A DNA stretch of 64,000 nt from Panicum virgatum (Eukaryota; Streptophyta; Magnoliopsida; Poales; Poaceae), in assembly GCF_016808335.1 (NCBI RefSeq), contig NC_053144.1:16848403-16912402 (forward strand). The letters run 5' to 3'. Positions within the stretch are counted from its first letter, which is position 1; every line of letters begins with the position of its first letter. Under the pieces are notes generated by a model that made no database searches, was not told the origin of the DNA, and saw only the letters and a list, made by a program, of their open reading frames with translations. The position numbers and the translations under genes are program-made. Shown here one piece after another: positions 22,589 through 32,682 of the stretch.

Positions 22589-23574
22589 ATGGCTGCCTCC
22601 AATTTTGGAGATTTTTTCTAGACCGAAGAGAAATCTACTATAATACTTGATATCGTGAAATATCTTGTGCTTAGAAAGAAGTTGGATCCACTTGCGGATG
22701 GTACGATATGGATGGTTATGGCCAAAGTATTAGGGTTTCAAGTTTGCACACTGTTTCATAGTATTACAACGCAAGATCTAAAGGGACACCTGCTAGAACG
22801 TCGTAAGGTATACATGCGTATATGTGAACTTGCGAATCATCCTAATGTTATAGGATTCTTAGAAAGTACTGCTAAGATATGGATGCGGCCAGAGGTGTAT
22901 GAGATACACATTAAGGTAACTTTCATTCAGATCTAATCTTTAATTTTTTTAATTCATTTTTTGAAACTATAATATTATTCCGTATTTATATGCAAGGATT
23001 TTCCTGAGGACACGGAGTTGATTAACAAATCAATACCCAATTAATTGGTATTAATCTTCGGTGGCCCTATGCGTCAAACTAGACGAAGGAGGTGCCAAAG
23101 ATCGTCGGGTAATACAACTTTACGTCCGCATGAACAAAGATCCGGAAGTTCATCAAGTCATAATGCACCACCTGCATCACGAACTTCTGTTAACCTCGAC
23201 GACGACCAAGATGACTTCATGCCACCCAAACCATGGTCTCCAAGACCTGATCAGCGAACCGGAGGTTCGTTCAGTCGTACTGGACCACCTGCAGCACCAT
23301 CTTGTGTTACCTGGGACGACGATGATGATTTCATGCCCCCCAAACCTTGGGCTCCAAGACCTAATCAGGGAACCAGAGGTTCGTCCAGTCGTAACGCACC
23401 ACCTTCAGCACCACCTTGTGTTAACTGGGATGACGACGATGATGATTTTATGCCCCCAAACCTTGGCCTCCAAGATATGATCAGAGAACCGGAGATTCGT
23501 CCAAGTCTTCAAACTCTTGTGCAGCACCACCCTATGAGAACTCGAATGACGATGTAGATGATTTCATGACATGA
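22589..23574 (+). pseudogene. WDDD-repeat protein of MULE A (possible Myb/SANT-like region)
   Basis: Exon 1 runs from the ATG at 22589 to about 22914; exon 2 begins at about 22998 after a short GT-AG intron. Exon 1 encodes MAASNFGDFF, an in-frame TAG (22621), then TEEKSTIILDIVKYL...LDPLADGTIW...KGHLLERRKVYM..., a helical stretch resembling Myb/SANT-like DNA-binding domains. Exon 2 has a basic patch MRQTRRRR and then spaced repeats of the type WDDDDDFMPPKPW. A TAA near 23041 and a one-base loss in a C run near 23455 also break the frame. The tail ends DDVDDFMT. Function is unknown; by position it could be the accessory gene of the element, analogous to mudrB. SANT assignment is tentative. Confidence 0.65.
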
Positions 23575-23814
23575 TCTATGATATGTGTTGTACTGAACAC
23601 GGAAGTTTGCATTTGTTGTGTATAAATAAATGTTTGTTTACGGTTTCAATGTCTATAATTCGTACGTAATGGAAAATGCGCGAGAGAACAGAGGAGTATG
23701 CATGAAAAGTAGTTAATAACAACGAGAAGACAACATCGTTGCTACCATAAGACATAAACGTTTGGCCACTATGTCATTACAAAGAAACATACGAGATACA
23801 AACATAAGTCATAT

Positions 23815-26020
23815 CTAGCCACCCCGACGGTGTCGGACCCTCTTCGCCCTCTGTTGGGCATGGACATGGCCCTGCGAGTAGGTGTGACGATCCGGAGACC
23901 TCAGTTGTCGCTGAGGATGCAAAGAAGGCTGCGGTGTCTGCTGCTGAGAGTAACCAAGTGGTGCTCCTCCTAGATGTGAAGAGACCAAGACATCGGGGTC
24001 ACCTTGCTCCGCGGGTGAGTGGGAACTGAAGTTGTCGAGGTATTCTAAGTTGAAGCCACCGCTATCTGGAACGAACGTGTTTGAGACGAACCCTGCATAA
24101 TATGTAAATGTGAACCAACATATGTTGCGTCTTAACTTTGTGAAAAAATTGAGAGTGTTATGTACCAGGTTGTGCTGAATAATATTATGAATTCGAATTC
24201 ATTCGCAAACACTATGAAGAGACTCACCGCGCCAGCTAGTGCCTCCACATGGTGCTGGGCGTAGCCATCCCGAAGACTCGCCTGGTGTGGCTGCGGGTTC
24301 GTGTCAGGAAAGACCAAACGAGCCCGAGTCCGAGGCAAGTACCAGGTGAGGTAAGCCCAGAAAGAGTTGTCTGTGTGTGGTCCTGTCGGCTCGACCACGT
24401 TCTCATCTGCATCGTCCCATTGCTCCAACCACGGCTGCATCGTGGTGAGCCAAACGGCTGAGCACGGCAAGCCACTACTCGACAACCTACAAACGTGGTA
24501 GACGAAAAATCGTTAGATTCGATACGATTGAATAATACAAGTGCATTCATAATTACCTGTGGTTGTGCCGATCGACTCGGTCCAAAGCCGTGGCCACCGA
24601 AAACTCCTGTCGCTGTCCAAACTGTCTCATGACTCTGTGCGGGCAATGCGCCTCAACCGCGATGTCGTAAACAACGACGGCTGTAGTAAGCCACATGCCC
24701 ACATTTGCAGAGCAGTGTGGAGACAGGCCTAAAGGTGCACGTGTCGCCACCGCCTCTGGGGTGTATGGCTCCCAGATAACGTCCTCTGGCGTCAGCATAT
24801 CCAGCTCCGACACGAACTCAGGATATGCGCGCCTAACCTGGGCATGCGCCCAAGATCTCTGCACATCGAAAAGGTGAAATTAATAATGAGCTTCATGTAT
24901 CGAGTAACTAACCAAGACAGAAGTAGAGTTTCCGCGAACGTACCTGACGCCAGTTCCAGAGGGTACCCATCGTGGGCCAACCCTCCTCGTCGTCGCCGTT
25001 CACGATGTCATGGTATGGCTCCTGGCTCACGATAGGGCGACCAACCGCTATCCTCTCGTACGACCAAATCTGAAGCAGGAGTGGGCACCCCGAGAGAATA
25101 GCCTCACCATCGGTCTTGCTGCACCCGTCGCAGAGTCCACAATAGGTGGCCGCCAATACCGTCGAACCCTAGCTGTAGGGCGGTAAGTCATCCTCTGCAT
25201 CTGCAATCTCTCGTGCGTACGGAAGTAGGATCCTATCGACGGAGTTGCCATGGGTGTTGTTGAATATAATGTAACCAAACAACCATAGCAGGTACGCCTC
25301 CAGCGATCTGGTCACACTATACTCGTCCGCATCCGCATCCAACTGGGTAGGCTGCATACACAAATATTATGTACGATTTAAACTCACAATGAAACATATG
25401 AATTTTAAAAACATAGTGTAAAGATGAATCGAAATACGTACTATAAACTGTAGCAACCAGGTATTCGAAGGACCTGCGGCTAGCGGGTGCGGGTTGATCG
25501 GTCCTGCTGCTGCCACGCGCTGTACCGGAGCAAAGAGCTCCTCCAGGTCATTCTTCCACGAAGCCGGCACCACGCGCGGACCTACGGCATCACCGACGAT
25601 AGGGAGACCCAGTAGGTAGGTCACGTCCTGCAGCGTCGGAGTCATCTCCCCACATGGGAGGTGGAACGTGTGAGTCTCCGGCCTCCATCTATCCACTAGC
25701 GCCGTCAGGAGGAATCGGTCAAGCTTCACAATCCCACCCTCCACAAGACGGCCCAGAGTCAGTAGACCACACTCATGTAACCTGAAATAATGGAACAAAC
25801 AAAGAAAAGTGAGTACAAATATTACAAAATAAAATAGTAAATACATGAACTAACATATAAAATTTAAATACATACCTTGCGACTCAATCTTGGTGTATAG
25901 AGATGACCTCTCCTGGTGGACGCGGTCGTAGCACTCCAAGGGCTCGGCGCTGAACTGCTGCGGCGAAAGACTGGTGGCTCGCGTCGATAACAGGGTCTAG
26001 CAACGAGCCCATACCTGCAT
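23815..26020 (-). CDS. Plant mobile domain (PMD, MAIN/MAIL-like) protein of MULE A
   Basis: Multi-exon minus-strand gene. Pieces in order: LYTKIESQ (about 25.9 kb), HECGLLTLGRLVEGGIVKLD and FHLPCGEMTPTLQDVTYLLG (25.84-25.45 kb), SLEAYLLWLFGYIIFNN (25.3 kb), CDGCSKTDGEAILSGCPLLL (25.1 kb), RRAYPEFVSELDMLTPEDVI and HCPHRVMRQFGQRQEF (24.85-24.57 kb), LTWYLPRTRARLVFP (24.35 kb), and an Arg/Gln/Pro-rich tail ending RVRHRRGG then TAG at 23815-23817. The GEMT.TLQDV..LLG core is diagnostic of the plant mobile domain, known both in host proteins MAIN/MAIL1 and in transposons. The exact 5' end is not resolved: upstream frames change near 26000, which could be an intron or a frameshift. It lies immediately downstream of the transposase in the same orientation. 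Role in transposition is unknown. Confidence 0.75.
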
Positions 26021-26244
26021 TAAAACATTCAAATAGGGTTGCACGATTAGTACAAAGGTAAACATACGTATAGAAACACATTCAACAATATAACGCCTTA
26101 TATGTTTTGGATTGTGCCACCAAGCAACAGCACCGAGTCGACAGAATGAACTTACAATGCCTTGAATCACGACACTGAGTGCCTTTCACGAGCAATTCTC
26201 GGCAATGATGGTCTGAACGTAGGAGGTGCTCCATCTGTTGGATT

Positions 26245-28813
26245 TCAAGAAGGACCAGCGTTTGTATCACCGTGAATTGCATTCTGAGGACACCTTTTGT
26301 AGTTGTGACCCAATGCTCCACATTGGCTGCAACGCTTTTGTGCCTTGCTTGACTCGGTCTCGTCCATACCATTTCTTATACGACGCGTCTGACGACGGCC
26401 TTTGCCTTTCTTAGTGGCTGGATCAGGAACATAAGTCTTAACCTCCCGGACCGTAATAAAGGGTCCAACTATGCCAATCCCGTATATTTCATGTCCCCAG
26501 GTGGATGAAACTGCCTCCTTGCTGAAATAGGGTGACACAAATACTCCTGGCTGCAACCCAGATTCTGCACAAACGGCAATGACGTGCGAACAGGGCAAAT
26601 GCAATAACTTTGGCTTCATGCAGGTGCAGCGGGCAATGCTATCTGCTCTAATTAAACTCTCTTGCACCACCCTATCTCTACGGATGCCACGACCAGTTCT
26701 ATCCTTGCATAGCACCGCAAATCTATGCTCCCTTGTACCCGTCGATAGGACGCGGTACTGTCTGGCCTTTGCTATCTTGTCTTGCATATATTGTGTCACT
26801 CTTGTGCAAAACTGAATTTGGGGGTTGCTCATGTTTATGGTTGCAGCCATGTATCGCTCTCTAAAATACTTCATGCATCCATACATGATGAACTCAACAA
26901 TTCCCACGAGAGGAAAGCCACAACAACATCGCATCACCATATTGAAACACTCTGCGTGGTTTGTTGTCTGGATACCGTACCGCATTCCGTTTGTATCATA
27001 AAGGAATGACCATTTCTCCTTCGGTGCACCTCGAATCCAGTGCGAAAATGGCTTCTCCAAAGAAGCCCTTGCATCTGCAGACTGGCTACTGCTGGTTCCT
27101 GCTGCCCTTGCCTTCATTTGCTCCGCAGTTAGCTGATCAAGCATCTGCCACAAAGCATTAAATTTTCTCTGCTGATTCTGAGTGCACAACCTCTTGAACA
27201 AGTCCTTTAGTTCCTTGTTCTTGAAGTGGTCAAAGAAGTTTGCACCCATATGCCTAATGCACCACCTGTTTTGCACATCTGGCCATAATGGAGGCGTTGT
27301 TCCATTTCCGACTTGTAATTTCATAATTGCTTGTAGCAGACCTGCGTGCCTATCACTTATAAGGCACACATCTGGACGGGCGGCAACAATATGAATCTTC
27401 ACTCGTTCAAGGAACCAATACCAACTTTCTGTGTTCTCATTCTCAACAAATACAAAAGCGACCGGTACTATTTGGTGGTTGCAGTCTACCCCGATTGCGG
27501 TGAGTATCTGCCCTTTGTACCTTCCAGTCAAAAATGTCCCATCAATGCATAAAACCAGAAGACAATACTGAAAAGCTCTCACACATGCACCTAGGCAAAA
27601 GAAGGCTCGAAGCAGAAAGCTTTGTCCCCTCCTCACGGTTGGCACGAGGTAAGTGTCATAGAAACTTCCAGGGTTTCTAGCAACAACATAGGATAACATT
27701 TGAGGTAGGTTATCATAGGATGCCTCGTACGTGCCAAACCGCATCTCAAACACATTTTGTTTGGCCCCCATGCCTTCATATAACTAATGTTGTACTGGTA
27801 AGTTTGTTCAATGTATCGAACAATCATTTTTTGCTCATAATTAAGGTTGTCCATAATCAACCCATAAATATGCTTTGCAACAAACTCAGATGATACATTG
27901 CGATGCGAAGGCCGAACTTCGGACATGAAACAAGTATACTCTGTCACAATAGAACATTTCCAATTGGAATTCCATTTGCCTTTGAATGCGTGCACACGCC
28001 ATGGACAACCATCATTCACACACTTCACCTCGTATTCTTTTCGTCCAGATTTCACGACTCTGAATTCTCTCTTCAGAGATACTGCCCAGAGTTTCACAGC
28101 ATCTTTCACAGCATCAATGGTGGATATGTAGCACCCTGCACTACCTCATTCCCTCTGTACTCTCATTCCTGATGACGTACATCCTCTACCACAGGATTGC
28201 CAAAACCATGCTCTTTCCACTCTTTTGGCAATGCGTACTGCTCATCATCAGATGACTAGTCATCTTCTTCCATGTCCATTGCGGCTTGGTCTTCTGTCTC
28301 CATCTCCTCCACGATGCTTTGTATCCTCTCTCCCTCGTCAGCAAGACCCTGTGGTTCGATGTTTTGGTTCTCTATCTGTTCTGACTCATCTTCCTCAACA
28401 TAATTGGGGTCTCCTTGTCTACTCGTAGTGGCTTTATCTTCACCATATTGGGTTTGCGGTTGTGGCTTCTCTCGAGTCTGAACAAAAATGGCCAGAGGCC
28501 ACCCACGCTCTAGAGCTGCTTGCATGTACTTCTGCCACTCCGCAGTGTTGTTTATCATCATCAATTCCCATTGCTCACCATCTACCACCCAATTCATAAG
28601 ACCGTGCATGGTCATCAGATGGGTTTCCGGATCAACCCGGAAACCACGGTGCAGCCACTTGTATATGGATCCGAAACTCCTCTTTAGAGGTTTATCTATA
28701 CCGCTAGATGTGCAGTTAAATGCTGACAAATCTACTCCATTTGGTCCATACAAAACACTGTAGTCACAAAAAAAACTTGAAACTGCATCTTGCTCGACAT
28801 ATCTGTGCATCAA
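26245..28813 (-). pseudogene. MURA-type MULE transposase of element A
   Basis: N-terminal part 28256-28813 (MMHRYVEQDAVSSFFCDYSV...WQKYMQAALERGWPL), then a MuDR-type zinc-binding region (EYEVKCVNDGCPWRVHAFKG), then the catalytic part in an open frame 26245-27771. The MULE transposase domain shows CIDGTFLTGRYKGQILTAIG and LISDRHAGLLQAI, holding the expected catalytic aspartates. A SWIM finger (CTCMKPKLLHLPCSHVIAVC) and a CCHC knuckle (CSQCGALGHNYKRCP) follow. Lesions: in-frame TAG at 28256-28258, TGA at 28163-28165, a frame change near 28120, and a one-base loss in a G run near 27775. As it stands it cannot make a full-length transposase. The C-terminus is intact. Confidence 0.88.
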
Positions 28814-28829
28814 CGAACACTTATGCAGT

Positions 28830-29400
28830 CATACTCTTTATTTCACTATGTTATTCAATAATCTATACAAACTACGTACGAAATTCAACTACAACATATA
28901 AGTATTCCGGTCTACGTATATAACTAACGTGCAAATTATCCACCGATTCGTATGCATACATATACTACATATGCGATCCATAAAATAATTCTATTCTAAT
29001 TCATTTATAAATATGTCTAAAAATAATTTGTATTGTACTAACTTCTAATTCTTAATTTTCTACAAATTAATTCATTACCTCCATATTAATATTATTCTAA
29101 TTCAAAATTAATTTCTAAGCACATGTCTGAAATTACTGAAATAGCAAAACAGAGAAATAATCCTATTATAATCTAATACAATCTAAAACAAATCTAATTT
29201 ATAAAGTAATCTCTAATATTAAAGATTTTGTAATAAACGCGTGTTCTGATATTCCAGAAATAATTTCATACAATGTAAATAATATATCCGCAAACTACTG
29301 CTAGAAATTAACTACTACAACACTACTTAAAATAAATTACAATAAAAAACAACACAACTACGTGGAAGGTCAAATGTTAATACCTGCAGATCACAGATGC
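28830..29400. other. AT-rich non-coding part of MULE A
   Basis: Strongly AT-rich sequence upstream of the transposase, probably its leader or promoter-proximal intron. No gene seen. Confidence 0.5.
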
Positions 29401-29469
29401 GCACTCCTGCAAGGCTTCGTCGGTTTCCTTTTTCTCACCTCTCTCTTCTTTTTTTCTATTTTTTCTGGA

Positions 29470-29769
29470 ATTTTTGAGAATATAATGAGGGGTGAGAGGG
29501 GAGGGGGGTTAAATAGGGTAGCCATGCCCTGTCGCCCTTTGGGGGGCGACCGGCCCCGTCGCCGTCGCCCCAGGGGCGGGCGACCGGCAACCCCCCCCCC
29601 CGGCCCCGCCTGCCCCAGCGCCATTTAGCAGTTTGCCCCCTGTCGCCCGTAGGGGGGGCGACCGGTGCCCGGTCGCCCGGGCAACGGGCGACAGGGGGTA
29701 TATTTGCAATTTATCCAAACGGGCATATATTTTTGAAATTTTTTTAAAATATAGAAATGAAAAAAGCGC
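29470..29769 (-). repeat. Right TIR of MULE A
   Basis: Inverse of 22180-22480, retaining the complete GCGC terminus at 29766-29769. It has GGGCGACAGG palindromes and a minus-strand CCCTATTTAACCCCCC. Confidence 0.8.
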
Positions 29770-29805
29770 CCCCATCAGTCCCGTCTACACTACGCCCCAA
29801 CCAGC

Positions 29806-30075
29806 GCGCTTTTTTCTTTTTTATATTTTCAAAAAATAAAAATTTCAAAAATATATGTCCGTTTTGAAATATTTCAAAAATACCCCCCGGTCGCCCCCCA
29901 TAGAGCGACAGGCCTTAAGTGTATTTTTTTCTTCAAATTCGCAATGAGGTCCCTGGAAAAAAAAGGGCCTGTCGCCCCCCAACGGGCGACAGGGGCCTGT
30001 CGCCCACCCCTGGGGCGACAGGGGCCTGTCGCCCGTTGGGGGGCGACAGGGTCCCCTCCTCCTATATAAGCCATG
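29806..30075 (+). repeat. Left TIR and palindrome array of MULE B
   Basis: Contains five or more alternating CCTGTCGCCC and GGGCGACAGG units between 29890 and 30050, which pair into perfect stems such as GGGCGACAGGGGCCTGTCGC. CTATATAAG follows at about 30062, a TATA box directed into the element. Confidence 0.8.
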
Positions 30076-30384
30076 GCCGCCATATGCCGCCATTCCCTTT
30101 GTCATTTGAGCCAAAAAATTCAGGAAAAAAGAGAGGGGCGAGGAGAAGAAAAACGGCGAAGCTCTGCCGAATTGCGTACTTGTGATCTACCGGTAACTTC
30201 CGTATGAATCCATTGATATTGTATAACAATTAAATTTAATTAGCAGATTAGCTGAATTAGATTTGGTGCTTTAGAACACTCGTTTAGTATTACAATTTCA
30301 GTACTATTACATACTTGTTTTTAAATTAATTATGAATTAGAATAGAATTATGAAAGTACCTTATTGATATTGCAGCATAAGGCA

Positions 30385-31357
30385 ATGGCTGCCTCCAATT
30401 GTGGAGGATTTTCATGAACCGAAGAAAAATCTAGTATAATACTTGATATCATGACCCATCTTGTTATCAGTAAGAAGTTGGATCCGTTAGCGGATGGTAC
30501 CATAGAGATGGTGTTGTCCAAAGTAGTAGAGTTTAAAGATTTCACATTATTTTGAGGTATTACGACGCAAGATGTAAAGGGACACCTGCTAGAACGTCGG
30601 AAGATATACATGAGAGTATGTGAACTAGCGAATCATCCTAATATCATTGGATTCTTACAAAGTTCTTGTAAGATATGGATGCGGACAGAGGTGTATGAGA
30701 TGCACATTAATGTAACTCTCATTCAGTTGTAATCCCGTCCGTCATTTCGAATCCATATTTATGAAACAGTAACATTGTTTTTTAATTATATGCTAGGATT
30801 ACCCCGAGGACACGAAGTTGATTAACAAAACGATACCAAATTTTCGTAAATTGGTATGTATCTTCGGTGGACTTATGCCGCAAACTAGACGAAGGAGGCG
30901 GATAAGATCTTCGGGTGATAGTACTTGGCCTGCGCAAGAACAGATGCCCGGAGGTTCGTCGAGTCATGCTTCAGCAACTCAACCACCAACTTGTGTTAAC
31001 TGGGATGACGACATGGATGACTTCATGCCCCCCAAACCATGGCCTCCAACACATGATGTTCCTCCCCCTGTACATGAACCTAGAATCAGAAAGGAGACAA
31101 AGGGAAAGGCAAGAGGTTCGTCAAGTCATGTTGCACCACCTTCAGCACAAACTTGTGTTAACTGGGATGACGACATGGATGACTTCATGCCCCACAAACC
31201 ATGGCCTCCAACACATGATGTTCCTCCCCCTGTACATGAACGTAGATCCAGAAAAGAGAGAAAGGGAAAGCTAAGAGGTTCGTCGAGCCATAGTACACCA
31301 CCTATAGCACCACCATCTGTCAACTGGGATGACGACCTAGATGATTTTATGCCATGA
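30385..31357 (+). pseudogene. WDDD-repeat protein of MULE B
   Basis: Two exons: 30385 to about 30711 and 30797-31357. Exon 1 encodes MAASNCGGFS, a TGA, then TEEKSSIILDIMTHL...KGHLLERRKIYM, homologous to element A; a second in-frame TGA follows TLF near 30554. Exon 2 is open: a basic patch QTRRRRRIRSSG, then CVNWDDDMDDFMPPKPW, CVNWDDDMDDFMPHKPW and a terminal SVNWDDDLDDFMP before TGA (31355-31357). Linkers contain PPVHEPRIRKE basic segments. The repeats may be short acidic-aromatic interaction motifs. Function unknown. The second exon is much better preserved than the first. Confidence 0.65.
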
Positions 31358-31594
31358 TCTATAACATATGATGTTCATCGGTTTAAGATGTATTCGCATT
31401 TAGTATTGTTAATATTATATTATACTTGTATGTATGTCTCGTACCAAACTTGTATTCACTGGACATGTACATAATGTCGAGTTTGAATCGTACTTAGTCG
31501 TAATGGAGCATCGAAGTATAAACATACTATCTATTGTATGTAATGTAAAATACAAGAGTGATCAGAGGCCAACGTTGAAGTGTATAAAAAGCAC

Positions 31595-31650
31595 TAGGGC
31601 GTCGGACCCTCTTAGCCCTCTGCTGGGCACGGACATGGCCCTCGGAGCTT
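31595..31650 (-). pseudogene. Remnant of the PMD gene 3' end in MULE B
   Basis: GTCGGACCCTCTTAGCCCTC and the following GGACATGGCCCT correspond to the last PMD codons of element A at 23830-23872. The rest of the PMD gene and the transposase have been deleted. Confidence 0.65.
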
Positions 31651-31989
31651 TTCATGTGACTAGAATACTATAAAGCACACATTTAATTAATATAACGATA
31701 AGAAATAAGAACTAAGAAATGCATTACATAATGTGAACCATCAAATTTTACATCATAATACAACGATAATGAAACACACATCACACATGCAGTGGCATGG
31801 CAGAACCCGTTGCAAACTACAGTAAACAGATTCCGGACTAACCTAACATGCCTTAGGTAATTTAAAAAAAACAGAACAAACACAACGATGCAGCAAGTCA
31901 CTAGCACTAGGGTAGTTCTAGTAGCCGTACCCCCACGCCGCTTCCCTTCTCCTCACCTCTCTCTTTTTTTCTAGATTTTTGGTGGAATT

Positions 31990-32289
31990 TCCGGGCTCAA
32001 ATGAGGAGGGAAGGGGGGTTGGAGCTTATATAGGGGGGTTGCCCCGGTCGCCCGTGGGTGGGCGATAGGCCCCCCTGCCGCGCCCGTGGGACGGGCCCAG
32101 CGGTCGCCCGATGGGGGGCGACAGGCCCCCTTTTTTCCAGGGACATCGTTGCAAATTTGAAGAAAAAAAATTACACTTAGAGCCTGTCGCCCTATGGGGG
32201 GCGACTGGGAGATATTTTTGAAATATTTCAAAACAGACATATATTTTTGAAATTTTTATTTTTAAAAAATATAAAAAAGAAAAAAGCGC
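31990..32289 (-). repeat. Right TIR of MULE B
   Basis: Inverse of the left end with diverged subterminal repeats. It contains CCTATATAAGC on the minus strand near 32025-32035. Confidence 0.8.
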
Positions 32290-32682
32290 CCAACCAGCAT
32301 CATAAGCAAGTCAAAGCCCATTAGAAGATTAGCACTGAACTGCAGCATCCTAGATGACACCAAACAGCACAGGCAGCAAACAGCAACAGAGGTACAGAAC
32401 TGAAGCTTTAACCTGGGCGTCGGTGCACTTGAGGTTGGCGATGACGCTGCCCCGCCTCTCCAGGCTCTTGGCGCTCGTCTCCGACTCCGCCGATATCTCC
32501 GCCGCCTGCGACGCTCCCACCATCCATTCCAATTACCAGCCGATTCAAAAGCAAACGTGAAATAAGGGAGAGAGAGAAAATACCTTCTCGAGATCGATGA
32601 GCGGGGCCATGGAGGACACGAACTCCTGCAGCGACATCATCCTCCCCGCCGCGCCCTTGCCACCGCCGCCTCTCCCCGCCAT

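Larger units (their letters stand above)
22180..29769. mobile_element. Mutator-like element A with transposase, PMD and WDDD-repeat genes
   Basis: Terminal inverted repeats of roughly 270-300 bp bound a 7.6-kb element. The right end reads GCGCTTTTTTCATTTC on the minus strand. The left end keeps TTTTTTCATTTCTATA but has lost the GCGC tip. Three genes lie inside: a WDDD-repeat protein (+, 22589-23574), a PMD protein (-, 23815 to ~26020) and a MURA-type transposase (-, 26245-28813). Both TIRs contain GGGCGACAGG/CCTGTCGCCC palindromes and an inward-facing CCCTATTTAA TATA-like box. The element lies inside coding exon 3 of the helicase. The expected 9-bp duplication is CCCCATCAG (29770-29778) on the right; the left copy is mostly deleted. 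Confidence 0.88.
29806..32289. mobile_element. Mutator-like element B, internal-deletion derivative
   Basis: A 2,484-bp element with ends GCGCTTTTTTCTTTTTTATA (29806) and its inverse (to 32289). It is flanked by a perfect 9-bp duplication CCAACCAGC (29797-29805 and 32290-32298), the length typical of Mutator. TIRs of at least 260 bp hold arrays of CCTGTCGCCC and GGGCGACAGG. It carries the WDDD-repeat gene and only a ~50-bp remnant of the PMD gene end; transposase is absent. It lies in the helicase intron, 36 bp from element A. Mobility would need transposase from an A-like element. Confidence 0.93.
10208..32682 (-). pseudogene. IGHMBP2/SMUBP-2-like SF1 DNA/RNA helicase, disrupted
   Basis: Fifteen exons on the minus strand: 32584-32682 (ATG), 32413-32505, 29770-29784 plus 22124-22179 (split), 21574-21663, 21403-21486, 20979-21143, 17766-17953, 17488-17560, 17068-17121, 16417-16674, 15872-16078, 15661-15764, 15195-15339, 14686-14820, and 14302-14309 plus 10208-10381 (split). 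The uninterrupted frame would give about 646 residues, usual for the plant family. Motifs seen: Walker [11 protein letters not shown] (17.9 kb), DEAA Walker B in [59 protein letters not shown], and motif VI MNVAVTRARRQ. Three lesions break it: a MULE in exon 3, a TAA at 15690-15692 in exon 12, and an LTR retrotransposon in the last exon before motif VI. Family members are ATP-dependent 5'-3' helicases. A functional copy, if any, must lie elsewhere or in another haplotype. Confidence 0.88.

Noticed and set aside
29890..30050. CRISPR-like array of regular repeats
   Set aside because: Repeat units are 10-bp palindromes in alternate orientation within a plant MULE TIR; no spacers of uniform length and no cas genes.
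22180..32289. A single 10-kb composite transposon
   Set aside because: The B half has its own perfect 9-bp duplication and complete TIR ends, and 36 bp of host gene separate it from A.
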